DNA from: Bradyrhizobium sp. BR13661
Lineage (GTDB): Bacteria; Pseudomonadota; Alphaproteobacteria; Rhizobiales; Xanthobacteraceae
Reading direction: 5' to 3'
Assembly (NCBI RefSeq): GCF_029892425.1
Contig: NZ_JARXWB010000013.1
Coordinates: 62,001-126,000, forward strand
DNA length: 64,000 bases
In this document: positions 8,468-17,420 of the stretch, piece after piece
Position numbering within the stretch: the stretch's first letter is position 1
Layout: each line of letters opens with the position of its first letter
Notes under the pieces: model-generated
Told to the model about the DNA's origin: nothing
What the model saw: only the letters and a program-made list of their open reading frames with translations
The model's database searches: none
Position numbers and translations under genes: made by a program

Positions 8468-8500
8468 GGTTGCCTCCGTTTCTGAGACGAGTTGAGGACA

Positions 8501-8523
8501 GCCGCGCGGGATATCCGCGCGGC
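8501..8523 (-). other. Strong hairpin between Hsp20 and the next gene
   Basis: GCCGCGCGG and CCGCGCGGC form a perfect 9-bp stem around the 5-base loop GATAT. It lies between the stop of the Hsp20 gene and the start of the 118-residue gene. There is no following T-run, so it is more likely an mRNA-stabilising or processing hairpin, or a weak terminator, than a full intrinsic terminator. Confidence 0.5.
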
Positions 8524-8548
8524 CCGGTCGCTGATCTGCAAGACGGCC

Positions 8549-9004
8549 TCAGGCGGCCTTGGATTCGATCTGCGTCACGTTGCTGGGGACGGTGCCGTTG
8601 ATCGCGATACGCCGCGGCTTCATCGCCTCGGGAATCTCCCGCTGCAGGTCGATGATGAGCAAGCCATTCTCGAAGCTGGCACCCCTGACCTCGACATGGT
8701 CGGCGAGCGTGAACTGGCGCCTGAAGTCGCGTGCCGAGATGCCGCGATGAAGGTAAGTCTTACCTTCCTTCTCGCTCTTGTGACCTTCGAGCGTCAGGAC
8801 GTTCTGCTCGACCGTCAGCGCGACCTCATTCGGCGTGAAGCCGGCGAGCGCCACCGAGATCTGGAAGCGGTTCTCGTCGAGACGTTCGATGTTGTAGGGG
8901 GGATAGGTTTCGTCGCCCACGCGCTGGGCGGCTTCGGCGAGATCAAAAAGACGGTCGAAACCGATGGCCGACCGGAACAGGGGCGAAAAATCAACAGTGC
9001 GCAT
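8549..9004 (-). CDS. Small heat shock protein, Hsp20/alpha-crystallin family
   Basis: A 151-residue chaperone of the IbpA type. The N-terminal arm begins MRTVDFSPLFRSAIGFDRLF, the alpha-crystallin domain spans about residues 35-130 (with ISVALAGFTPNEV and HRGISARDFRRQFTL), and the end of the domain carries FENGLLIIDLQREIPE. It holds unfolding proteins for refolding. Class A small Hsps of rhizobia are controlled by ROSE thermometers, and one is visible here in the leader (9005-9110), with an RpoH-like promoter further upstream. The ribosome site AGGAGG is part of that structure. Confidence 0.95.
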   Translation of the reverse strand: MRTVDFSPLFRSAIGFDRLFDLAEAAQRVGDETYPPYNIERLDENRFQISVALAGFTPNEVALTVEQNVLTLEGHKSEKEGKTYLHRGISARDFRRQFTLADHVEVRGASFENGLLIIDLQREIPEAMKPRRIAINGTVPSNVTQIESKAA

Positions 9005-9110
9005 AGCCAGATCCTCCTGAGAGCAAAATGGTTACGAGCGGCACCGGACACGACCGGTGCCCGTCTCCTTGGCGGGACCCAGATGGCGTCCCGATCGTCC
9101 TAGGACGACG
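9005..9110 (-). ncRNA. ROSE-type RNA thermometer in the Hsp20 leader
   Basis: Read on the minus strand the leader forms three stems. CGGGAC/GTCCCG pairs plus-strand 9073-9078 with 9088-9093. GGCACCGG/CCGGTGCC pairs 9040-9047 with 9054-9061. Last comes a weak hairpin in which the ribosome site AGGAGGAT (9011-9018) faces ACCATTTTGCTCTC (9020-9033). The TTGCT opposite the Shine-Dalgarno is the hallmark of ROSE elements, which melt at heat shock and open translation. The exact ends are estimated. Confidence 0.85.
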
Positions 9111-9117
9111 CCGAAAG

Positions 9118-9145
9118 AATTTGGCATGCCGGCGAAAGTTTCAAG
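9118..9145 (-). promoter_or_regulatory. RpoH (sigma-32)-like promoter of the Hsp20 unit
   Basis: On the minus strand CTTGAAA (9139-9145) matches the sigma-32 -35 element. After 14 bases comes CCAAATT (9118-9124), a partial match to the -10 element. This places the transcription start near 9110, just before the ROSE stems. The -35 is convincing, the -10 weak. Confidence 0.6.
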
Positions 9146-9184
9146 ACCCGGGCGAAAAATTTTTTCGGCCGGGAAGGACGCTGG

Positions 9185-10303
9185 TTAACGATTCGGCCCG
9201 TCCCCGCCGGGCGAGCCGCCCTGACCGAGAGCGCGCTCACGAAGTCTATAGAATTGCACGGCCTTGCGCGCAGTCTGCGGCCTGAGCCGCAGGAAGACTT
9301 CGAGCAACCGCTCCAGATCGTCCCTGGCTTCGTGGGGGCGGCTCTTGAGAACCAGGAGCGCCCTGGCGGTCTCCCAACTCAACCCTGCAGCTCTGGCGAG
9401 AACCAATATCTGTTCTGCTCTGTCATCGATCAGGGCTCTCTCGATAAGACCTGCCGGCAGCTCGCACATCGAGGCCAGCGACATCGCCGCCTCCGAGAAG
9501 CGCTTTGAATTGGCGAATCCGCGCAACGCGACCTCGTCAAGTTTGCCAGATTGCTCGAGGAGCCGCACAACGGTTGACGCATTCGAGCATTCCGGGGAAA
9601 AACGCCGTGTCTGCGATTGGAGACGATCCACCGCATGAACAATAGCATCTTCGATCGCCTTTCCCTTCGTGGGATCTTCCTTGCAGAGCCTGGCCTTCAC
9701 GGCCGAGGATGCGTCCGCGAAGAGCTTCAACAGATGTCGCCTGGGAACGTCACTCCTGATCCAGGTCGCGACGGTGAGATCCTCGTCGCCGTACGAGCGG
9801 AGCACGAGGGAAGCGAACCCGAATGCTGAAAAGCGAGCTCCGGCATTTGCCGCAACACATAGCACCACTTCGCGGTTGCCTCGGTCCATCAGGATTTCGG
9901 TCACAGGCTCCGGTACCCTTGCGCGGCTTGAGATGGCCATCAGATGCGCCTGGCTCCCGGTGGTTGCCCACTCTTCGAGAGCTTGCGCGTCGACGTGTTC
10001 CGAACTCGCCAGTATCGGCCGGGCGACCTCGATAAGATCGTCCATCGCAAGTTTTCTCATGGTCTTCGGGGCCTGGAGCGGACATTCAGCCAGGTATTCG
10101 GAGAGCTGAACTCGCGCGGAGGCCTCGACCTCCGACACAAGGCGGTTCATCACGTCATCGAGCAAGGAAGCCTCCTGCGGTGGCAGACTTCCGGATCCAA
10201 CGAAAAGATCGGCTACTCGCCTCAGTATGGTTGCACGACGCCGAACATCGCTGCTCGCGATGGCGTCTTCAAGCTCGAGAGACAAGGAAATGGAGGTTGT
10301 CAT
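9185..10303 (-). CDS. DUF2336 domain-containing protein
   Basis: About 372 residues, mostly alpha-helical, resembling the alphaproteobacterial DUF2336 family of repeat-like helical proteins often found next to signalling genes. Blocks such as SVEASARVQLSEYLAE-like and CVAANAGARFSAFGFASLV fit a HEAT-like pattern. ATG 10303 is used; a GTG at 10333 is in frame and would overlap the stop of the upstream GGDEF-EAL gene by 8 bases, suggesting coupling in one transcript. No catalytic motif is seen. The molecular role of the family is unknown. Confidence 0.8.
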   Translation of the reverse strand: MTTSISLSLELEDAIASSDVRRRATILRRVADLFVGSGSLPPQEASLLDDVMNRLVSEVEASARVQLSEYLAECPLQAPKTMRKLAMDDLIEVARPILASSEHVDAQALEEWATTGSQAHLMAISSRARVPEPVTEILMDRGNREVVLCVAANAGARFSAFGFASLVLRSYGDEDLTVATWIRSDVPRRHLLKLFADASSAVKARLCKEDPTKGKAIEDAIVHAVDRLQSQTRRFSPECSNASTVVRLLEQSGKLDEVALRGFANSKRFSEAAMSLASMCELPAGLIERALIDDRAEQILVLARAAGLSWETARALLVLKSRPHEARDDLERLLEVFLRLRPQTARKAVQFYRLRERALGQGGSPGGDGPNR

Positions 10304-10325
10304 GCCATGTGCAGTATGTCTGGTT

Positions 10326-12473
10326 TCAGGCACAGGTTGCGCGGAGCTGATCAGGCCACCCCGAAACCAGTTTCAGTTCAGCCCATGGCGCGGGTCTGCC
10401 GAGCAAGTACCCCTGGATGAGATCGACTCCCTGATCGCGCAAGTACTCCAGCTGTTCTTTTTGCTCTACGCCCTCTGCCGTCACCTGCACATTCAGGCCG
10501 CGTGCCAGCGTCATGATCGACGCGACCACCGCCTTGTTCGCAGGCCTGCTCAACAGCTCCCTCGTGAACGACCGGTCTATCTTCAACTTGTCGAACGGAA
10601 ACGACACCACCGAACCAAGCGATGCGTAGCCAACACCGAAGTCGTCCAGTGCAATGGATATTCCGATATTCTTGAGCTGGCGAAACAAAAGCAAATTCTC
10701 TTCGATGTCCTGCAGCAGCATCGACTCCGTCACCTCTAGCTCCAGCCTTTGGGGCGAAAGCCCGGTTTCGACCAGCACGCAGAGTACGACATCGAACAGC
10801 GTTGCCCCCCGAAACTGCGCCGGCGACAGATTGACGGCGACCTTGATCTCCTCAGGCCAAGACGCCGCGTCTGCGCACGCCTTTTGAAGGATCCATTGTC
10901 CCAGCGCCTCCATGAGGCCGGCTTCTTCGGCAACACCAATGAAACGATCAGGATAAAGCAGCCCGTGGGTCGGATGGCGCCATCGCACGAGTGCTTCCAC
11001 GCCACGCGGTCGCAACGTTGCGGCCTCGAAGATCGGCTGATAATGAAGCTCGAATTCGCCGCGAACCAGCGAAGCACGGAGCTCGTTGACCAGTTGATTG
11101 CGGGATTGCGCGCGGCGATGCATCTCGTCTTCGAAGAACCTGAACCCGTTCCGGCCCTCCGACTTGACTCGATACAAAGCCAAATCGGCCTTGTACAGCA
11201 ACTCGGAGGCGGTGAGACCATGGGCCGGTGAGAGCGATATCCCGATGCTCACTCCAACAGAAACTTCCTGGCTCTCCACCATGAAGGGTCTTGCCACGAC
11301 TTCGAGCAGGGCCACCGACAACCTGATCGCCTGCTCGCGCTCCTCCTGGGAGCCGACCTGTACGATCGCGAACTCATCGCCCCCCAAGCGTGCAACCAGA
11401 TCATCGTCTCCGACAGTTGATCTCAGCCGAACGCTCAGTTGCTGGAGCAAGGAGTCCCCTGCGGCATGTCCGAGCGTATCATTCACGCATTTGAACCCGT
11501 CCAGATCGAGCAGGTAGACGACGAGATTTTGCCGTGCCGGCACTCTGTCGAGCCATTCCGAGAGATTGTCCAGCAGAGCTGCCCTGTTCGGAAGACCGGT
11601 CAACGCATCGTGCCGGGCCGCGTGGTAGACTTGCGCCTCGGCCTTCTTGCGAGCCGTGATGTCGATCCGGATGGCCATATAGGCGACCGGCTTTCCCTCT
11701 GGGCCGAGCTGCGGCGTGATAACCGTGTCGACCCAATAGAGCTCACCGCTCTTGGCCTTGTTGCAGAGCTCACCGCGCCATACCTCGCCCGACGCAAGAC
11801 ACCTGTACATCTGCCGGAAGACCTCCCGTGCGTGGACGCCGGACTTCAGGATGCGGTGATTGTTTCCGAGCAACTCCTCGCGAGAATAGCCGCTGATCTG
11901 GCAAAATTTGTCGTTGGCGTAAATTATCCTGCCACTGACGTCCGTGATCGCGACGATGACCGCCTGGTCGAGCGCATATTGCTTCTCGATCAGCTCCTGG
12001 GTCGCAGCCTGGGCACTGATCTCCGCAAGCCGAAGTTCGGTAATGTCACGATGTCTTTCGACAAAGCCGCCGTCAGACATCGGTCGCATATCGATCTCGA
12101 TGAAAGATCCGTCCCTTAGTTCCCACGTCGCCTGGAATTCCTCCCTGCGACTTATCGCAGCGAGATATTCGACCTGCTGCGCTCCAATGCTCGCACTCCC
12201 CGCGCGCGCATACCGATTCTCCAGGATGCTCCGCACCGAGAGACCGGGTACGTTCTGGGCAGGTGTCAGCGCATACATTGCGCGATGCTGCTCGTTCGCG
12301 ATCACCAGTCTTTCGTGTCTATCAAAGACGCACAAGCCATGCGTGCTGCTTTGAATGGCCGTGTGGATCAGCTTTTTCCAGTCGACCTCGGGCTTCAGCT
12401 CGACATTGATCGAATCGCTCGACGGATCAAACTCGCAGCCGGGTTCGTTTCTATTTGAAAGCACGCTGACCAT
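10326..12473 (-). CDS. PAS-PAS-GGDEF-EAL cyclic-di-GMP enzyme
   Basis: About 715 residues. Two PAS domains (~30-150 and ~165-285; the second has NDKFCQISGYSREELLG) are followed by a GGDEF domain with intact RLGGDEFAIV near residue 365. The EAL domain has intact EALVRW, and LDDFGVGYASL carries the acidic metal ligands. Both output sites therefore look capable of making and breaking c-di-GMP; which one dominates cannot be told. No membrane segment is seen, so it is a cytoplasmic sensor. It lies upstream of DUF2336 and downstream of two globin sensor genes, probably in the same signalling cluster. Confidence 0.95.
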   Translation of the reverse strand: MVSVLSNRNEPGCEFDPSSDSINVELKPEVDWKKLIHTAIQSSTHGLCVFDRHERLVIANEQHRAMYALTPAQNVPGLSVRSILENRYARAGSASIGAQQVEYLAAISRREEFQATWELRDGSFIEIDMRPMSDGGFVERHRDITELRLAEISAQAATQELIEKQYALDQAVIVAITDVSGRIIYANDKFCQISGYSREELLGNNHRILKSGVHAREVFRQMYRCLASGEVWRGELCNKAKSGELYWVDTVITPQLGPEGKPVAYMAIRIDITARKKAEAQVYHAARHDALTGLPNRAALLDNLSEWLDRVPARQNLVVYLLDLDGFKCVNDTLGHAAGDSLLQQLSVRLRSTVGDDDLVARLGGDEFAIVQVGSQEEREQAIRLSVALLEVVARPFMVESQEVSVGVSIGISLSPAHGLTASELLYKADLALYRVKSEGRNGFRFFEDEMHRRAQSRNQLVNELRASLVRGEFELHYQPIFEAATLRPRGVEALVRWRHPTHGLLYPDRFIGVAEEAGLMEALGQWILQKACADAASWPEEIKVAVNLSPAQFRGATLFDVVLCVLVETGLSPQRLELEVTESMLLQDIEENLLLFRQLKNIGISIALDDFGVGYASLGSVVSFPFDKLKIDRSFTRELLSRPANKAVVASIMTLARGLNVQVTAEGVEQKEQLEYLRDQGVDLIQGYLLGRPAPWAELKLVSGWPDQLRATCA

Positions 12474-12549
12474 CACTGATTCGCGATCGCGAGATCGCCC
12501 ATTGGTTTGACCGCGACCGAACAGACCGATCGCCGGCTTCGCTGCTATG

Positions 12550-13908
12550 TCAGGCGGCCCTGATCTGGGAAAAGAACGCTTCCACTTCCGAACGAAGGGA
12601 GGCGGCCTGACTCGAAAGCTGTTCGGACGCGCTCAGCAGCGTCCCTGCCGTCTGTCCGGTTTCGGTCGCGACCTGGCTCACACCGGCAATGTTGCTCGAT
12701 ACTTCCTGAGTACCGCGTGCGGCCTGCTGGACGTTGCGCGAAATCTCGGCCGTGGCCATTCCCTGCTCTTCGACGGCCGCGGCTATCGCCGTGGCGATCT
12801 CGTTGACGGATCGGATCGTGCCGCCGATTTCCTGAATCGCGCCGACCGATTCCTTGGTTGCTCCCTGGATCGAGAGAATCTGCTCGCCAATCTCTCCGGT
12901 TGCCTTGGCCGTCTGTTCCGCCAGCGCCTTAACCTCGGAAGCGACCACAGCGAAGCCTCGGCCCGTTTCGCCGGCCCGTGCTGCCTCGATCGTCGCATTG
13001 AGCGCGAGCAGATTGGTCTGCCCGGCGATGTTGTTGATCAAATCCACCACATCTCCGATGCGCTGGGCCGCCTTCGCAAGTCCCTGAACGGTTTCGCCGG
13101 ATCGGGCGGCCTGCTCCGCCGCCGTCCGTGCAATTCGCGTGGATTCGGAAACCTGGCGTCCGATCTCCCGAATTGATGAGGTGAGCTGTTCTGTCGACGC
13201 AGCCACGGCCTGCACATTGGTGGACGCCTCCTCTGAGGCTGCAGCCACTGCGCTCGACTGTTGGGTGGACTGTGAAGCACGCGCAGCCAGGGTGTTGGCA
13301 GCGCCCTGGAGATTGCCGGCCGATCCACCGACGGCGTCCAGTACGGCGGTCATCCGTGCGTCGAAGTCGTGGATCGCGGCATGGACCTTCTCTTGACGCT
13401 TTTCGCGCTCGGCCAGCATCGCCTCCTGGTAGACCGAAATCGCGATCTCCATGTCGAGCATCACGGCGCAATTGACGGCGCTCAGGAGCTCACTGAGATG
13501 CGCGGGCCTCCAGCGATATCGCCGGACCGCAAGCGAAACGAGCTGATTCAAGACGAGATTGTATCCGCCGATATACCAGCGCGGCTCCAGGCCGATCTTG
13601 TTATGGACCATACCGATGGCGCGAACACCCTTCAGATATTCGTCATCAAACCGCCCGTTGAACAAGCGCGCCCAGTGCGTGCCCTGCGCACCTTTCAATC
13701 GGGGAATGTCCTTGCCGATCAATTTGGCCAGCCGGGGCTCGCTTGCAACATGTCGGTAGAATCCGTCCAATATTTCGGGCACCGCCGGCTCCGCAATCTT
13801 CCAGAACTCCCGCAACAACTCGCCGGTTCGGGCAGTGATCCCCATGAAGCGCATCCTGGACGTTCGCTCCTGATCTACGCCGTCGCATGTCGCTAAAGAT
13901 GTCGTCAT
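12550..13908 (-). CDS. Globin-coupled methyl-accepting chemotaxis protein (HemAT-like)
   Basis: About 452 residues without membrane segments. Residues ~20-180 form a protoglobin/globin-sensor domain, with the probable proximal heme His in AIGMVHNKIGLEPRWYIGGY. Residues ~200-452 are a chemotaxis signalling domain with the conserved hairpin tip region LINNIAGQTNLLALNATIEA and flanking coiled coils. HemAT-type proteins sense oxygen and drive aerotaxis. ATG 13908 has AAGGAA upstream; the frame continues 64 codons further, but with low-quality arginine-rich sequence. The gene lies directly behind a free-standing globin domain gene. Confidence 0.93.
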   Translation of the reverse strand: MTTSLATCDGVDQERTSRMRFMGITARTGELLREFWKIAEPAVPEILDGFYRHVASEPRLAKLIGKDIPRLKGAQGTHWARLFNGRFDDEYLKGVRAIGMVHNKIGLEPRWYIGGYNLVLNQLVSLAVRRYRWRPAHLSELLSAVNCAVMLDMEIAISVYQEAMLAEREKRQEKVHAAIHDFDARMTAVLDAVGGSAGNLQGAANTLAARASQSTQQSSAVAAASEEASTNVQAVAASTEQLTSSIREIGRQVSESTRIARTAAEQAARSGETVQGLAKAAQRIGDVVDLINNIAGQTNLLALNATIEAARAGETGRGFAVVASEVKALAEQTAKATGEIGEQILSIQGATKESVGAIQEIGGTIRSVNEIATAIAAAVEEQGMATAEISRNVQQAARGTQEVSSNIAGVSQVATETGQTAGTLLSASEQLSSQAASLRSEVEAFFSQIRAA

Positions 13909-13966
13909 TCGAAAATTCCTTTGAATTTGCAGGGAAAACCGGGTGGGACGGGTAAATCGGCAACGG

Positions 13967-14455
13967 TTAGTCGGCGAGCCAGGACGAATAGCTCGACAAG
14001 ACGATCGCCAAGTCGACGGCTGCGTACTTTTCGAGGGTAACCAGCAGCGCCGACTTGAGCGGCAGGGGAAATTTCGTCCGCAGAAGGAGCTCCTCCGCAA
14101 AGCGGGCCTTTATTGACGCATGAGCTGCGATGTACCACTTCGAGTCGAGGCCCAGTTCACGATGCCTGATTCCGATCAGCGTCGCCCTTCGCTGGTAGGC
14201 CTCGTCAAAGCCGCTATTGAACAGAGAGCACCAATGCTCTTTCTGCTCGGCCATCAGGCGTTCGATAATCGGATCATCCAGGAGACCGCCGACCGCTGAC
14301 TGTCGCGTGTGTCGAAGGAATGCCGCGATAATCCCGCTGCTCGGCTCGTCGAGATACTGCCACAGCCGCTCCGCAAGGAGCTGAGCGCGGGTGTCGATTC
14401 CAAGGTATCGAACGATGTCTCTCATGGTCCCGCCCGCAATGGCTGACGCCGACAT
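13967..14455 (-). CDS. Stand-alone globin-sensor (protoglobin-like) domain protein
   Basis: About 162 residues, essentially one globin-sensor domain. The block TLIGIRHRELGLDSKWYIAA lines up with the heme-His block of the chemotaxis transducer downstream (AIGMVHNKIGLEPRWYIGG), giving a candidate heme His at RH. There is no output domain. Start 14455 is the longest; ATG 14425 (MRDIVRYLG) is an alternative. It is followed after 58 bases by the HemAT-like gene on the same strand. It might be a heme oxygen binder that tunes its partner or arose by duplication of the sensor domain. Confidence 0.85.
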   Translation of the reverse strand: MSASAIAGGTMRDIVRYLGIDTRAQLLAERLWQYLDEPSSGIIAAFLRHTRQSAVGGLLDDPIIERLMAEQKEHWCSLFNSGFDEAYQRRATLIGIRHRELGLDSKWYIAAHASIKARFAEELLLRTKFPLPLKSALLVTLEKYAAVDLAIVLSSYSSWLAD

Positions 14456-14643
14456 GCGGAACGATAATGCGCGCCGACTAACCTTCTGTTAGGCAAAACT
14501 GGTTGCTTACGGCAGTCGCGGATGACTGCAATGCCGCAACGGAGACCATGCCTTGCGAACTCAGCACCAGATTGGACGAGATTGTTGAGCGACCACGCGG
14601 GTACAAACCAATTTTGCTGGCTTGCCCGCGGCCAACCGCCAAT

Positions 14644-15645
14644 CTAGCGCGGGCGTACGCCTGGTTTGCCAGCTGGCGGAAAGAAGAAATCAACACCGGC
14701 TTTTGACAAGGCAGTCTGGATAGAGGGAAGCATCGGGTCCGCTTGCGGCGATGCGCCGTCCAGCTCCTCCAGGCGCCGTATGGTCGCGCGGGTTGTACCG
14801 GCGGCGTGCGCGAGATCCAGTACGGACCACCGCAGTAACCCACGAGCGGCCCTAATCTGGGCTCCTGTGATCCGATGGCCGGCAGCAGACGGCGTATCGG
14901 GCTCGAGGTCAACGCTGATCCCGAGCCACTCTTTGATGTTTCCGGCGTCGTCGAGGACAGGCTGGCCGGTTGAACGCTTCCATTTAAAGCCGCCGTCAGC
15001 TTGGCGAACCCTGTGCACCACGTCCCAGCCCCGCTTTTCGCGGCTCGCTGTCTCGCGAATGCTGATGATTTTCTCACGGTCTTCCGGATGGACCAGCTGC
15101 AGCCAGCCGGAACGCAGCGCGTCGGCGCGGACCTCGCCGCCATGATCGCAATTGATGACCTCATGAATCTGGCCGTCCGATTTGGCGATCCAAACGACGG
15201 CCCCGGAGGCCTTGACCAAGGCTCGGTACCGTTCATCGGACACCCGCAGTCGGCTGAGCTGATCCTCGCGAGCCGTTACATCCGTGCAGATGCCGATCGC
15301 CCTGTCCGAGGTGCCTTCGGCATCGACGAAGATGATGATCTGGCAATAAATCCACGCAACACTGCCGCCCCGGCGGATGACACGGAATTTTCGCCTGATT
15401 GTAGAGGCCTTTTGTATGATGCGCTCGACCTCCGCTTGCGGCCCACGGTCGTCGGGATGCGTCACCTGGAGAATGGCGGAAAAGGACGGTTCTACCTTTC
15501 CCGGCTCGATTCCGAGAAGATCATAGTACCCTCGCGACCATCGCATTTCGTGCGTACGAAGATTCCAGCTCCAGACACCACACCGCAGTTCGCGCTCGAT
15601 CACTGCGACGGTCTCTTCAGTGCCCCCTCTCAAGAGGTCAAACAT
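14644..15645 (-). CDS. PAS-PAS sensor with C-terminal XRE-like helix-turn-helix
   Basis: About 333 residues. Two PAS/PAC units of the PAS_3 type (residues ~15-130 and ~140-255) contain WSWNLRTHEMRWSRGYYDLL and WKRSTGQPVLDDAGNIKEWL. The C-terminal ~70 residues hold a DNA-binding helix-turn-helix: GAQIRAARGLLRWSVLDLAH followed by AAGTTRATIRRLEELDG. No kinase domain follows the PAS units. It thus looks like a one-component regulator in which PAS sensing acts directly on DNA binding. Its targets are unknown. Confidence 0.9.
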   Translation of the reverse strand: MFDLLRGGTEETVAVIERELRCGVWSWNLRTHEMRWSRGYYDLLGIEPGKVEPSFSAILQVTHPDDRGPQAEVERIIQKASTIRRKFRVIRRGGSVAWIYCQIIIFVDAEGTSDRAIGICTDVTAREDQLSRLRVSDERYRALVKASGAVVWIAKSDGQIHEVINCDHGGEVRADALRSGWLQLVHPEDREKIISIRETASREKRGWDVVHRVRQADGGFKWKRSTGQPVLDDAGNIKEWLGISVDLEPDTPSAAGHRITGAQIRAARGLLRWSVLDLAHAAGTTRATIRRLEELDGASPQADPMLPSIQTALSKAGVDFFFPPAGKPGVRPR

Positions 15646-15723
15646 ATTCTTGCTCTTATCTCCGCCAGCGCTCCAAGTTAGTCGAGTTCACAGCATTGTC
15701 CAGCATGGAAGGCAAGCGCAAGC

Positions 15724-15885
15724 CTATCCGGGTGAGGTGCTCATGCGCATGTCGGCTGCCTCTCGCCCGATCTTGAATTCCATCTGCTGCAAATCGACGA
15801 AGGCGTCTGCCTGTCGACGCAACTCGTCCGCGACCATGGATGGTCCATCGATGAAGAGGGCTATCCTGCGGACGCGAAACGGCAT
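15724..15885 (-). CDS. Possible 53-residue hypothetical protein
   Basis: Starts MPFRVRRIALFIDGPSMV and continues as a charged helix (ADELRRQADAFVDLQQMEFK). The composition looks coding, but the ribosome site is weak. It lies between the PAS-HTH gene and the DUF3551 terminator hairpin on the same strand. No family is recognised. Confidence 0.35.
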   Translation of the reverse strand: MPFRVRRIALFIDGPSMVADELRRQADAFVDLQQMEFKIGREAADMRMSTSPG

Positions 15886-15941
15886 TGGTTCCGAATGAAT
15901 CCTTCTGGAGGAAAACACCTTGGAGGAACGAAACACTGACA

Positions 15942-15969
15942 GGCTCTGGCGCGAAATCCCGCCAGAGCC
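15942..15969 (-). terminator. Hairpin behind the DUF3551 gene
   Basis: GGCTCTGGCG and CGCCAGAGCC form a perfect 10-bp stem with an 8-base loop, about 25 bases after the stop at 15994 on the minus strand. It is followed by TGTCAGTGTTTCG, only moderately T-rich, so it is a likely but not classical intrinsic terminator. Confidence 0.6.
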
Positions 15970-15993
15970 TTGCCATGCCCGCTTCCGCACACC

Positions 15994-16266
15994 TTACTGA
16001 TGCCGATGGCCGTGGCTCTTCGGCGCATACGCATAGGAAGATCCGGCACTGAAGAATGGATCGCGCGTGCAACTTCCACCTCGGCCGGAAATCGTGGCAA
16101 GACACTGCTCCATGGTGTCGAAGTTGCAGATGCGCGTAGGTCCCAGCGCGTAATCCACGCGGCAGTACTCATAGTCCTTTGCGCTTGCCGGCTCCGCAGT
16201 GCCCCAGAAGGTTGCGGCGGCCAGTACCGCCGCTGCGATGGAACTGAATGTGATGGTCTTGGTCAT
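15994..16266 (-). CDS. DUF3551 family small secreted protein
   Basis: About 90 residues with a signal peptide (MTKTITFSSIAAAVLAAATF, cleavage near PASA-KD) and a short mature part with four cysteines (YCRVDY, RICNF, QCLATISGRGGSCTRDP). This is the pattern of the DUF3551 family, which is abundant in Bradyrhizobium. It ends in a His-rich tail (HGHRHQ). GGAGAG precedes the ATG at 16266. A strong hairpin follows the stop. It is periplasmic or secreted; the function is unknown. Confidence 0.85.
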   Translation of the reverse strand: MTKTITFSSIAAAVLAAATFWGTAEPASAKDYEYCRVDYALGPTRICNFDTMEQCLATISGRGGSCTRDPFFSAGSSYAYAPKSHGHRHQ

Positions 16267-16469
16267 GTCTGCTCTCCGTCGTTTCGACTGAAACCGGCCC
16301 ATAGCTAGCCGGCGCGCAGCTTCAAAAAAAGCAGACGGGACGCAAAAGACTGTCGCGCGAATTGAGCCAATCGATCCGACTGAGCCAGCATGTGACGGCG
16401 TGCGGGGACGTATGGGTTCTTGAGCGCGTTGGCATCGACCCGCGTCAACATCGCGCCATCCGTTCGGAG

Positions 16470-17393
16470 TCATACGACGCTTTCCCCGGGCGATATGGAT
16501 AGATCGTTGCGAATATGCCGTACTTGGCCGATGATGAAATCCATGACCGTGCGTGTGCGTTGCGCCAGGTGCCGGCGAGACGAATAGACCAGGCTGAACG
16601 GCATTCCGGGAGAGGGATAGTCGCGCAGAAGCCGAACCAGTTCGCCCCGGCGAAGATCGTCGACAACTTGAACCAGAGGAAGAAAGGCAATGCCGTAGCC
16701 GGCACGTGCGGCGAGATGCACCGCGCTTCCATCATTTGCGAGAATGCCGCCTGAGACCCGAACGTCTCGAACACCATCGGGACACGAGAACGTCCACAGA
16801 TCCGAATCGGGCCCGACGTCGTGCACGATGCAGGTGTGCTCGCCGAGCTCGGCCGGACTTGATGGACACCCCTGATCTTTCACGTAGCCCGGCGCAGCAA
16901 CCACGACACGTGCCGCAATTCCGATCCGCCGCGAAACGACCGATGCGTCGGTGACCTCGCCTATCCGCATCGCCAGATCGAGCCGATCCTCGATCATATC
17001 GCCAAACCGGTCACTGACGACCAGTTCGACTTTCAGTCCGGGGTTGCTTTTGAGCAGGGTCGGCAGACGCGGCGCAAGGAAGTGGCTCGCTGCAACCATC
17101 ATTCCCACACGCACCAAGCCGATAGGCGAAGCGCTCTGCCGCCCAAGCGCGGCCTCGATGGTGTCAATACCCTCAAGTACGGGCCTGGCGAGACCGAGCA
17201 GCACCTGCCCGTCATCGGTGAGACTGAGCTTGCGTGTCGTCCGATGAAGAAGACGTACGCCGAAATGCTGCTCCAGGGCGGCGATCTGGCGCGCGACGGC
17301 CGCCTTGCTGACGTCCCGCTCACGCGCGACGGCCGAGAACGAACCGGTTTCCGTGACCCGCACCAGGGCGGCAAGCGAGCTTACGATGTCCAT
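16470..17393 (-). CDS. LysR-family transcriptional regulator
   Basis: About 307 residues. The N-terminal helix-turn-helix has GSFSAVARERDVSKAAVARQ and then LEQHFGVRLLHRTTRKLSLT. The C-terminal effector domain is of the CrgA/PA2758-like group by general pattern. It begins 27 bases after the stop of the RND pump gene on the same strand, so it could be read from the efflux operon or have its own promoter there. No divergent partner gene is present; its target is unclear. Confidence 0.92.
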   Translation of the reverse strand: MDIVSSLAALVRVTETGSFSAVARERDVSKAAVARQIAALEQHFGVRLLHRTTRKLSLTDDGQVLLGLARPVLEGIDTIEAALGRQSASPIGLVRVGMMVAASHFLAPRLPTLLKSNPGLKVELVVSDRFGDMIEDRLDLAMRIGEVTDASVVSRRIGIAARVVVAAPGYVKDQGCPSSPAELGEHTCIVHDVGPDSDLWTFSCPDGVRDVRVSGGILANDGSAVHLAARAGYGIAFLPLVQVVDDLRRGELVRLLRDYPSPGMPFSLVYSSRRHLAQRTRTVMDFIIGQVRHIRNDLSISPGESVV

Positions 17394-17420
17394 GCCGCGG
17401 CTCGCAATCGCATCACCCTG

